From contig NZ_CP118158.1 in assembly GCF_028747785.1 (NCBI RefSeq), forward strand, positions 3,410,001 to 3,474,000: a stretch of DNA of 64,000 nucleotides. Reading direction: 5' to 3'. A program made the translations under genes and the position numbers. Position 1 is the first letter of the stretch; every line of letters starts with the position of its first letter. The notes under the pieces are model-generated. The model worked only from the letters and a program-made list of their open reading frames with translations. It searched no databases and was not told where the DNA came from. The stretch is from Halosimplex aquaticum (lineage in GTDB: Archaea > Halobacteriota > Halobacteria > Halobacteriales > Haloarculaceae). Below are positions 16,369-24,300 of this stretch, piece by piece.

Positions 16369-17388
16369 ATGGGATACCTGCGGAATCGATTACTGCAGGC
16401 AGTAATCACGCTGTACAGTATCATCACTCTGGGGTTCGTGTTCATACGCATGATGCCGGGGGACCCGACTGCCTACCTCCGGGCGGAGATCCAGCAGAAC
16501 CCGGGCGCCTACGGGCTGCCGCCGAACCCGACGCTGGAGGAGATAAACGAGGTCATGCAGTCCCAGATGAACTACACGCCGGGCCCGATCTGGGAGAAGT
16601 ACATCTCCTACATGCAGGGCGCGATACAGGGCGACTTCGGGACGTCGGTGATCGTCGACCCCGGCGCGTCGAACGTCCAGCTCATCCTGGAGGCGGCGCC
16701 GTGGACGATCTTCATCTCCTCGGCGGGGCTGGTCTACGGCCTCGTCGCGGGGATCGTCCTCGGGTCGCTGATGGCCTACTACGAGGGGACGAAGATGGAC
16801 GTCGGGCTGACGGTCTCGATGCTGGCCGCCAGTTCGATACCCTACTACATCGTGGCCATCCTCCTGCTGTTCCTGTTCTCCTACAACCTCGAGTGGTTCC
16901 CGACGGGTGGGCGGTTCAACACCGACACGACGCCCGGGTTCAACTACCCGTTCATCGCGGGGGTGTTCAACCACGCGGCGTTACCGATACTCTCGGGGAT
17001 AACGATAGGATTCGGCGGGAACGCGCTCAGCCTGCGCGCGAACTCGATCCGCCTGCTCGGCGAGGGCCACATCCGCAACGCCGAGCTCCGGGGCCTGTCG
17101 ACGTACACTATCTCGACGCGCTATCTCGCCCGCAACGCGATCCTCCCGATGTACACGGGGATCGTCCTGGGGCTGGCCGGCCTGATCGGCGGGTCGATCA
17201 TCCTCGAAGAGATCTTCGTCTACAGGGGGATGGGCAAGCTGATGTACGACGCGACGGTCCAGCGGGACTTCCCGCTGATGACGACGTCGCTGATCTTCAC
17301 GACGATCATATTCGTCGCGGGGACGCTGATAGCCGACTTCACGTACTCGCTGATCGATCCGCGGGCCGAGCAGTCCAGCATGGGGTGA
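16369..17388 (+). CDS. ABC transporter permease, DppB type (transporter 1)
   Basis: 339 residues from ATG 16369 (MGYLRNRLLQAVITLYSI), chosen over the in-frame upstream codon at 16351. Six helices are expected; FVFIRMMPGDP is the DppB N-terminal hallmark, and the cytoplasmic EAA loop is around AELRGLSTYTISTRYLARNAILPM. It forms the channel with the next permease. The stop is followed seven bases later by the DppC start, so they form one operon through 20660. Confidence 0.95.
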   Translation: MGYLRNRLLQAVITLYSIITLGFVFIRMMPGDPTAYLRAEIQQNPGAYGLPPNPTLEEINEVMQSQMNYTPGPIWEKYISYMQGAIQGDFGTSVIVDPGASNVQLILEAAPWTIFISSAGLVYGLVAGIVLGSLMAYYEGTKMDVGLTVSMLAASSIPYYIVAILLLFLFSYNLEWFPTGGRFNTDTTPGFNYPFIAGVFNHAALPILSGITIGFGGNALSLRANSIRLLGEGHIRNAELRGLSTYTISTRYLARNAILPMYTGIVLGLAGLIGGSIILEEIFVYRGMGKLMYDATVQRDFPLMTTSLIFTTIIFVAGTLIADFTYSLIDPRAEQSSMG

Positions 17389-17394
17389 CAAGAG

Positions 17395-18444
17395 ATGGGA
17401 ACTGGAGAAACTCCGGCCGAGAAAGACGAGGAATCGCCGTTCAGATCGCAGTCCGACTACGACGCGACCGCGATGGACGTCTACGAGGTCGTGTTCAACC
17501 GCTGGGTCGTCGCGCCCCTTCGCGTGCTCTGGAGCGACTACCGCGGGCGGTTCGGACTGCTCATCGTGACGTTCTACGTGCTCGTCGGGACCGTCGGGGT
17601 CGTCGTCGTCCCCGAGCCGGCGGTCGACCCGATCAACCGGCTCCTGAGCCCGCTCGAGCAGACGAACCTGCGGTACCTGCTCGGCGCCGACGGCGTCGGG
17701 CGCGGTCTCATGCCGCTGATGGTCCACGCGACGCCGAAGATGCTGAAGATGATGCTCGCGGGCGCCATATTCGGGAACACGCTCGGGGTCGTCGTCGGCC
17801 TCGTCAGCGGCTACACCGGCGGCAACACCGACAAGATCCTCATGACGATCACCGACGTGGTGGCGTCGATCCCGGGGCTCCCGCTGCTTCTGATCCTCGC
17901 GGCGATCATCGAGCCGCGCAACCCCTACCTGATCGGGGTCATCCTGACCGTCCAGGCGTGGGCGGGGCTGGCCCGCGGGATCCGCTCGCAGGTCCTCCCG
18001 CTCCGGAACGTCGAGTACGTCGAGGCCTCCCGGACCATGGGACAGTCGACCTCGACCGTGCTGATGAAGCAGGTCCTCCCCGACCTGCTCCCGCTGGTGA
18101 CGCTGCGGTTCATGTCGACCGCGCGCACGGTCATCTTCGCGTCGGTCGGCCTGTACTTCCTGGGCCTGCTGCCGTACACCAGCGCCAACTGGGGCGTCGT
18201 CCTCAACAGCGCCTACGACAACTCGAGCATCCTCGCGTCGTTCGAGAACGCTCACTGGCTGCTGGTGCCGGCGCTGACCATCGCGCTGTTGACCTTCGGG
18301 CTGACGCTGCTCGCGCAGGCGTTCGACCAGGTCTTCAACCCGCGGGTGCGGGCGCGCCACGAGGCTCGCAAGGCCGAGGTCGAAGAGGACATCGACGAGT
18401 CTGACATCGAAGATAGCGGCGTCTCGCAGATGGGATTCCAGTGA
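17395..18444 (+). CDS. ABC transporter permease, DppC type (transporter 1)
   Basis: 349 residues. A hydrophilic N-terminal 50 residues is followed by six helices. The EAA region is VEYVEASRTMGQSTSTVLMKQVLPDLLP, and the end has AQAFDQVFNPRVRARHE, as in other family members. A six-base gap leads to the ATPase gene. Confidence 0.95.
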   Translation: MGTGETPAEKDEESPFRSQSDYDATAMDVYEVVFNRWVVAPLRVLWSDYRGRFGLLIVTFYVLVGTVGVVVVPEPAVDPINRLLSPLEQTNLRYLLGADGVGRGLMPLMVHATPKMLKMMLAGAIFGNTLGVVVGLVSGYTGGNTDKILMTITDVVASIPGLPLLLILAAIIEPRNPYLIGVILTVQAWAGLARGIRSQVLPLRNVEYVEASRTMGQSTSTVLMKQVLPDLLPLVTLRFMSTARTVIFASVGLYFLGLLPYTSANWGVVLNSAYDNSSILASFENAHWLLVPALTIALLTFGLTLLAQAFDQVFNPRVRARHEARKAEVEEDIDESDIEDSGVSQMGFQ

Positions 18445-18450
18445 TCACAC

Positions 18451-19509
18451 ATGTCTGAATCACAATTCGCGACGGAACGACCGCAGGCGGACCGCGACAC
18501 CGTCCTGGAGGTCCGCGACGCCACTGTCACCTACGACATGGGTCGCGGGCAGGCGCGTGTCCTGAACGAGATCAATCTCGACATCTACCGCGGGGAGACC
18601 CTCGGCATCGTCGGCGAGTCGGGGTCGGGCAAGTCGATGTTCGCCTCGACGCTGATGGACGCCGTCGAGGAACCGGGCGTCCTCCAGGGGAGCATCACCT
18701 ACTACCCCGACGGGGGCGACCCGGTCGAGATCACGGAACTGGAAGGCGGCGACACCAAGCGGCTCCGCTGGGAGGAGATCGCGCTGGTCTCCCAGGGGGC
18801 GATGAGTTCGTTCAACCCGACCAAGCCGATCCGGACGCACTTCGAGGAGACCCTCTCGGCGCACAACGCCGACAAGGAGGAAGGGATGGAGCGGGCCCGG
18901 TCGATCATGCGGGACCTCAACCTCGACCCCGACGCCATCCTGGGCGAGTACCAGCACGAGCTCTCGGGCGGCCAGCGCCAGCGGGCGCTGGTCGCGCTGG
19001 GGCTGCTCCTCGAACCCGAGGTACTGATCCTCGACGAGCCGACGGCGGCGCTGGATCTCCTGATGCAGCGGTCGATCCTGCGGCTGCTCTACGACATCAA
19101 AGAGGAGTACGACATCACGCTGATCGTCATCAGCCACGACCTCCCGGTGGTCTCGGGGTTCGTCGACCGGCTCGGCGTCATGTACGCCTTCGAGTTCGTC
19201 GAACTCGGCGAGACGCGGGACGTGATGCACGAGGGCGCACATCCCTACACGCGGGCGCTCTTGCGGTCGACGCCGAACCTGGCGATGGACGTCGACGACA
19301 TCACCACGATCGAGGGATCGAGCCCGGACCCGATCAACATCCCCTCGGGGTGTTCCTACAGTCCGCGGTGCCCCATCGCCGACGACCGCTGTACCATCGA
19401 GGACCCGGACCTGATCGAACTGGAAGACGACCACGACGTGGCCTGTTTCTACCCGGACCGCGCCCGGAAGGAACTGCCCGTCAAGCTCTCGGAGGACGAT
19501 TCAGAATGA
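18451..19509 (+). CDS. ABC transporter ATPase, DppD type (transporter 1)
   Basis: 352 residues. Walker A GESGSGKS, signature LSGGQRQR, Walker B VLILDEPTAALD and H-loop ISHDL are all intact. The C-terminal oligopeptide/dipeptide-transporter extension has the Cys cluster CSYSPRCPIADDRC that binds an iron-sulfur cluster in relatives. Its stop overlaps the start of the next ATPase (ATGA at 19506-19509). Confidence 0.95.
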   Translation: MSESQFATERPQADRDTVLEVRDATVTYDMGRGQARVLNEINLDIYRGETLGIVGESGSGKSMFASTLMDAVEEPGVLQGSITYYPDGGDPVEITELEGGDTKRLRWEEIALVSQGAMSSFNPTKPIRTHFEETLSAHNADKEEGMERARSIMRDLNLDPDAILGEYQHELSGGQRQRALVALGLLLEPEVLILDEPTAALDLLMQRSILRLLYDIKEEYDITLIVISHDLPVVSGFVDRLGVMYAFEFVELGETRDVMHEGAHPYTRALLRSTPNLAMDVDDITTIEGSSPDPINIPSGCSYSPRCPIADDRCTIEDPDLIELEDDHDVACFYPDRARKELPVKLSEDDSE

Positions 19510-20660
19510 GCACGATCGACACGGACGAGGACGTGATCGACAACGACGAACCGGTGCTGTCGATGGAGAACGTCTCCGTCGAGTATCAGGACGAGTCGCT
19601 GCTCGAGTCGGCGCTCCCCGACAGCCTGACCGAGCGCCTCGGGATGGGCGAAGAGCCGGTCCACGCGGTCGACGACGTCTCACTGGAAGTCGGTGAGGAG
19701 GACGTCGTCGTCCTGATCGGCGAGTCCGGGTCGGGCAAGACGACGCTGGGCCGGACCGCCATCGGGCTCCAGGAGCCCACCGCGGGGTCGGTCAAGTACC
19801 GCGGGTACGACATTCAGGACGTCGAACGCGGCGAACACGCGGGCGAGGTGTACGCCGAGGACGTCCGTCGGGCGCTGCAGATCGTCCACCAGGACTCCGA
19901 CGCGGCGATGAACCCCTACCGGACGATCCGGTCGCAACTGGCCGAACCGCTGAAGCTGTGGTACCCCGAGATGGACCTCAACGACCGCCAGGAGCGCATC
20001 GCGACCATGCTCCGGACCACGGGCGTCACGCCCGCCGAGGACTACATGGAGCGGTATCCGCACGAGCTCAGCGGCGGCGAGAAACAGCGCGTGGCGATCA
20101 TCCGCGCGATGCTGCTCGAACCGGACCTGATCCTCGCCGACGAGGTGGTCTCGGCGCTGGACGTCTCGCTGCGGATCGAGATCATGGACCTCCTGCTCGA
20201 CCTGCAGGAGATGTTCGGCACCTCCTACCTGTTCGTCTCGCACAACCTCACCAACGCCCGCTACATCGCCGACAAGGCCGACGGCCGCATCGCGGTGATG
20301 TACCTCGGTCGGATCGTCGAGGTCGGGACGGCCGACGAGATCATCAACGACCCCAGCCACCCCTACACGCAGATCCTCAAGTGGGCGTCGCTCCCGCTGG
20401 ACCCCGACGACGCTCGCAAGACGATCACCGACGAGTCGCCGATGATGTCCGAGGAGGCGCCCGACCCGCGGAACATCCCCAGCGGCTGCCGGTTCCACAC
20501 CACGTGTCCGAAGGCACACGAGGTCTGTACCGAGGTCGATCCGGACCTCATCGGCGGCGAGGAGCGCGAGCACCGGGCGGCCTGTTTCCGCGAGGACCCC
20601 TCCCACGAGTACTGGGACAGCGAGTCGATCCACGGCGGGGACCGCGAGATCCCGCTGTAG
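19506..20660 (+). CDS. ABC transporter ATPase, DppF type (transporter 1)
   Basis: 384 residues from ATG 19506. Walker A GESGSGKTT, signature LSGGEKQR, Walker B LILADEVVSALD (Ala-Asp-Glu rather than Leu-Asp-Glu, usual for this subgroup) and H-loop VSHNL are present, with a C-terminal extension GCRFHTTCPKAHEVC. It forms the heterodimeric motor with the preceding ATPase. Transporter 2 carries both as one fused protein. Confidence 0.95.
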   Translation: MSTIDTDEDVIDNDEPVLSMENVSVEYQDESLLESALPDSLTERLGMGEEPVHAVDDVSLEVGEEDVVVLIGESGSGKTTLGRTAIGLQEPTAGSVKYRGYDIQDVERGEHAGEVYAEDVRRALQIVHQDSDAAMNPYRTIRSQLAEPLKLWYPEMDLNDRQERIATMLRTTGVTPAEDYMERYPHELSGGEKQRVAIIRAMLLEPDLILADEVVSALDVSLRIEIMDLLLDLQEMFGTSYLFVSHNLTNARYIADKADGRIAVMYLGRIVEVGTADEIINDPSHPYTQILKWASLPLDPDDARKTITDESPMMSEEAPDPRNIPSGCRFHTTCPKAHEVCTEVDPDLIGGEEREHRAACFREDPSHEYWDSESIHGGDREIPL

Positions 20661-20700
20661 CACCGCAACCACTAACTGAGATCACGACAACAATTCACAC

Positions 20701-20964
20701 ATGATACGGCACTTCGCCTCACTGCTGTCGGACTACTTCGACCACCCGATACTCGGCCTGTTGCTGCTCGTCTCGGCGTTCCTGTTCGCCGTCGCCGGCG
20801 TCCTGAGCGTCGTCGACGTGCCGGGCGTCCCGCCGATCGCGGCCGGGTGGTTCGCAATCTACGGCGTCGGCGCCGGAACGCTCGGCCTGTTCGGCTACCT
20901 CGTCCTGTACGTGTCCCGCGGCATCTCGATCGCCCGGGACAAGACCGGGCCGGGCGCGAGCTGA
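20701..20964 (+). CDS. small membrane protein next to transporter 1
   Basis: 87 residues with two or three hydrophobic segments (about 17-38, 45-60 and 58-76). It begins 40 bases after the DppF stop on the same strand, so it may be cotranscribed. Its size and helix pattern resemble the 85-residue protein at 53783 beside transporter 2. Function unknown; an accessory of the transporter is a possibility. Confidence 0.65.
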   Translation: MIRHFASLLSDYFDHPILGLLLLVSAFLFAVAGVLSVVDVPGVPPIAAGWFAIYGVGAGTLGLFGYLVLYVSRGISIARDKTGPGAS

Positions 20965-20977
20965 GGCCGGTTTCTTC

Positions 20978-21178
20978 CTACCGGAGCGGTTCGAACGGGT
21001 CCCACTCGAAGTAGAGCATCGACCCGATGATCGCCATCCCGGCGACGACGTGAATCGTCGCCAGGACCGACACGACGAACGTCGGCGTTCCCCGCCCGAC
21101 CGACAGCATCGACGCGACGAGGATCCCCTGCATGATCAGGAGGACGATGAGGATCCCCTTCCAGAACTGCCTGTTCAT
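20978..21178 (-). CDS. small two-helix membrane protein (YFEWD motif), transporter 1 side
   Basis: 66 residues. Two helices (about 7-26 and 33-57) are followed by LYFEWDPFEPLR. The 67-residue protein at 53473, beside transporter 2, has the same length, two helices and ends SYFEWDVFDIG. The shared C-terminal YFEWD-F motif suggests a family. Function unknown. Confidence 0.65.
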   Translation of the reverse strand: MNRQFWKGILIVLLIMQGILVASMLSVGRGTPTFVVSVLATIHVVAGMAIIGSMLYFEWDPFEPLR

Positions 21179-21499
21179 GCCCCCCTCTACCCCCCGATAC
21201 GTCTAAAACCCTGTGACGCGCCGTCCGCGGGGACCGGGTCGTCCGTTCGGAGCGGAGGCGGCTCGCCGCGACTACGTCTTCCGGTCACCCGGACAGCGTA
21301 CGGGCGCCTCACGGATCCGCTGAGCGCCGGTGTGAGTGGCGACCGGTGTGTACGTCCGCGTCCGTCCGTGTTCTGCCGGTGTCGAGCAGTTACTACCGTC
21401 CGCTCCCGGCCCTTCGCGTCTCGAACAACTCGGGTGAATGTGGTGTATGTTGGCAACCTGCAATTATTTGTGGGCCGGCGGTGAAGCTCAGGCCGTTAC
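21179..21499. other. intergenic region
   Basis: 321 bases between divergent genes. A TATA-like GCAATTATTT (about 21460-21469) precedes the DUF1961 gene by roughly 33 bases. No RNA gene, palindrome or coding signal was recognised. Confidence 0.5.
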
Positions 21500-22177
21500 A
21501 TGGTGGCGTACGAGACGCGAGACCGACTGTACGAGAATCCACTGGGCGGCCCCGCCGACGTCGCGGACTTCGTCTTGGAGGGCGCGGCCGCCGTCACGTT
21601 TCCGCACGGCCGCCTCCGCCTGGAGAGCGAGCGCCGGGACGGCCCCCAGTTCGTCTACTGGTGCCCGAAGACCTTCCCCGACGGCATCGCCGTCTCCTGG
21701 GACTTCTGGCCCGTCGCCGGTCCCGGGCTGAGCACGTTCTTTCTCGCCGCGGAGGGCCGCGGCGGCGAGGACCTGCTCGACCCGGACCTGCCCGACCGGA
21801 CCGGCGCCTACGAGGAGTACACCGCGGGCGACGTCGACGCCCTGCACGCGTCGTACTACCGCCGCGGCGGGAGCGCCCGCGCCGACGGCGCGCTCCGGAC
21901 CGTCACGCTCCGCAAGAGCCGCGGCGACCACCTCGTCGCCCGGGGAGCCGATCCGATCCCCGACGTCGGGGCCGCGGACCCGCCCTACCGGATCACCGTC
22001 GTCAAGGACGGCCCCGACGTGACGCTCTCGGTCGAGGACCTCCCGGTGCTGTCGTGGACCGACGACGAGCGGACGGGGCCCGTCCGCGGCGGCGGCAAGA
22101 TCGGCTTCCGGCAGACCGCGCCGCTGATCGGCGAGTACGCCAACCTCACGGTCGACCGCATCGAGACGGCCGAGTGA
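21500..22177 (+). CDS. DUF1961 family protein (YesU-like)
   Basis: 225 residues, the length of Bacillus subtilis YesU, which belongs to the rhamnogalacturonan-I (yes) locus. Conserved stretches are LYENPLGGPADVADF, FVYWCPKTFPDGIAVSWDF, GPGLSTFFLAAEGRGGEDL, ALHASYYRR, LRKSRGDHLVARGADP and GKIGFRQTAPL. The fold is a concanavalin-like jelly roll. There is no signal peptide, so it acts in the cytoplasm. Biochemical role unsettled in the family; the gene is a strong marker for rhamnogalacturonan use. Confidence 0.9.
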   Translation: MVAYETRDRLYENPLGGPADVADFVLEGAAAVTFPHGRLRLESERRDGPQFVYWCPKTFPDGIAVSWDFWPVAGPGLSTFFLAAEGRGGEDLLDPDLPDRTGAYEEYTAGDVDALHASYYRRGGSARADGALRTVTLRKSRGDHLVARGADPIPDVGAADPPYRITVVKDGPDVTLSVEDLPVLSWTDDERTGPVRGGGKIGFRQTAPLIGEYANLTVDRIETAE

Positions 22178-22198
22178 CTGCGTCGGTCGCGGCGCCGC

Positions 22199-22876
22199 TC
22201 ACTCCGCGGAGTTCGCCAGTTCCCACTCGGCGCGCTGGGTCACCGTCCTGGGATTGCGGTCGGCGACGAGTTTCAACCGGTCGGGCGTCACGTCCGCGCC
22301 GACCTCGTAGAGGATCCACCCCGCGGCCGACTCGCCCGCCGGGAGCTCGGCCTGATAGTCGCCGAGAGCGAACGTGAGGCGGTCGTAGGTCGTTCCGTCG
22401 TGCGCGTACCTGCCGCCGACGGTCAGCGGGGCGTCGCCTTCCGCCGGGACCTGCGTGAGGTTCTCGTCGGTGGGATTGCTCTTCGTCCCGCGCTTGTGGA
22501 GGTAGATCTCGCCCTCCGAGATGGCCGTCCCGCCGGGCATCGGCACGCCGAGCGGTTCGTCCGTGCCGTTCGAGAGTCGGAGGACGACCACGACGAACTG
22601 CCGGCCGTCGTCGCTCTGGACAGTCCGGCTCGCTTGCGTTCCCTCCGGCGTGCCGTCACTCCCCTCGTCGAACCGTCTGGGTGTCACCGTCACGCGCTGG
22701 CGGAGGTCACCGGCGAGGAGCGTCAGGTCGAGGCCGTCGATCGTCGCCGTGTCGCCCACGTAGTTGCTCCCGTCGTCCGTGCCGCTCCCCGACGACTCCG
22801 AGCACCCGGCCAGCACTCCCGCTCCGGCCACGCCACCCAGCGCTGTGAGGACCGATCGCCGATCGAAGGTCGTCAT
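22199..22876 (-). CDS. Tat lipoprotein with DUF4352-like domain
   Basis: 225 residues. The signal is FDRRSVLTALGGVAG with lipobox LAGC (Cys about 25), then a Ser/Gly/Asp linker. The body has an Ig-like strand pattern (TIDGLDLTLLAGDLRQ, RQFVVVVLRLSNGTDEP, AAGWILYEVGADV) like DUF4352 domains. Anchored on the outer face of the membrane. Convergent with the DUF1961 gene. Function unknown. Confidence 0.7.
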   Translation of the reverse strand: MTTFDRRSVLTALGGVAGAGVLAGCSESSGSGTDDGSNYVGDTATIDGLDLTLLAGDLRQRVTVTPRRFDEGSDGTPEGTQASRTVQSDDGRQFVVVVLRLSNGTDEPLGVPMPGGTAISEGEIYLHKRGTKSNPTDENLTQVPAEGDAPLTVGGRYAHDGTTYDRLTFALGDYQAELPAGESAAGWILYEVGADVTPDRLKLVADRNPRTVTQRAEWELANSAE

Positions 22877-23055
22877 GTAGTGACATATTCACGAGGGGTG
22901 ATATATCCGTTTCGGGACGCTCTGTTCGGTCTCGTCTCCGTCCCATGCCGTCCACTCAGCCCCGTGGCGCCGTCTCCCGGCGAACTGGCGGACGGCGCTG
23001 GCGCTCGTCGCAGGTGAACGGCACCCTTTTGTTCGGACCACGCCGACCGGCACGC

Positions 23056-24240
23056 ATGGACGAGTCGGGTCGGACTGACGACCACACGCGGCGGGCCTGT
23101 CTGCGGGCGCTCGGGGGCGCGGTCGGGGCGACGTCGCTGGCGGGATGCCAGCGGGGCGTCCTCGGCGGCGGGACGCCGACCCCCCGCGAGTCGACGTGCG
23201 CCTCCGGCGACACCGGCACCCGGGCGCTGTACGACGACTGGCTCCTGCGCCTCCGTCCCGGCGACTACGACGCGCCCACGGTCGCGTTCGTCAGCGCCCG
23301 GCCCCGGTTCCTGACGCCGCACTCCGCCCTCTACCGCGGACTGCGGCCGTACCTGTGGTACAGCCGCGAACTCGCGGAGGCCGCCGCGATGCCGTTTCCC
23401 GACCTTGACCGGGTGACCGCGCTCCGGCCGCCCAGCGAGCGCCCCGCGCTGTACGTCGTCTTCGACTACTCGGAGGAGCGCTGGCGCTGGCTCACCCGGC
23501 TCCAGGGGACCGGCTTCCGAAGTGCGGAACTCACCAAGGCCTCGGACTACCGCGGGTTCCAGCGCCGCGGCGTCTCCGACAACAAGGTCAACGCCGTCGC
23601 CTTCGACGAGGAGTACGTCGTCGTCGCGCCGAAGGCCGCCGACCCGGTCGCCGCCGACGCGGGGGGGCGCATCGAGCGACTCCTCGACACCGCCCGGGCC
23701 GACGCCCACCCCGGCCACTGCTACTCGGCGGCCGACCGTGCGCTCGTCGAACGCCTCCCCGAGGCGGACTTCGTCTTCGCGCGCTTTCGCACCGACGGCG
23801 GGACCTTCTCCGGGAGTTCCTGGGCGCCCGACGGTGCCCGTGCGGGCGGATTCGCGCTGACGGTCCGCTGGGCGGGCCGGGAGGCGATCGCTACTACGAC
23901 GCCGGTCGCGACGGCCGCTGACGCCACGGCCGGGTCGCCTCCGTCGACCGCGACCGAGGCGACGCCGGTCGAGACGCAGACCGAGACGGCGACGCCGACC
24001 GAGACGACGGCACCGGCCCCGACCGAGGCATTCGAGGACCCGGTGGTAGACCGTCGGTTCGTCGCCACCTTCCCCGAGGGAGAGGCGACCCTCGACGCGA
24101 CTCGCTCCTGGGTCGAGTCGAACTGGATCCGCGACGGCGAGCGCGACGACCCGCTCCAGTTCGTCGATCCGTCCTACGAGCGGTCCGGACGGGCCGTCGT
24201 CGTCACCGAGACCCGTCCGCTCGAAACCGCCGGGGAGTGA
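23056..24240 (+). CDS. haloarchaeal lipoprotein of unknown function
   Basis: 394 residues from ATG 23056; the upstream in-frame codons are rejected because the signal TRRACLRALGGAVGATSLAGC follows naturally. The twin arginine is near residue 12 and the lipobox Cys near 32. A Thr/Ala/Glu-rich low-complexity linker lies around 290-335 and a short strand-rich C-terminus after it. No enzyme motif recognised. Divergent from the DUF4352-like lipoprotein. Confidence 0.7.
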   Translation: MDESGRTDDHTRRACLRALGGAVGATSLAGCQRGVLGGGTPTPRESTCASGDTGTRALYDDWLLRLRPGDYDAPTVAFVSARPRFLTPHSALYRGLRPYLWYSRELAEAAAMPFPDLDRVTALRPPSERPALYVVFDYSEERWRWLTRLQGTGFRSAELTKASDYRGFQRRGVSDNKVNAVAFDEEYVVVAPKAADPVAADAGGRIERLLDTARADAHPGHCYSAADRALVERLPEADFVFARFRTDGGTFSGSSWAPDGARAGGFALTVRWAGREAIATTTPVATAADATAGSPPSTATEATPVETQTETATPTETTAPAPTEAFEDPVVDRRFVATFPEGEATLDATRSWVESNWIRDGERDDPLQFVDPSYERSGRAVVVTETRPLETAGE

Positions 24241-24300
24241 GCCGCGGATCCGCTTCCGCCGGCGCCAGCGTTATGGCAGACTCGGCCGTCTGTCGGGTCG

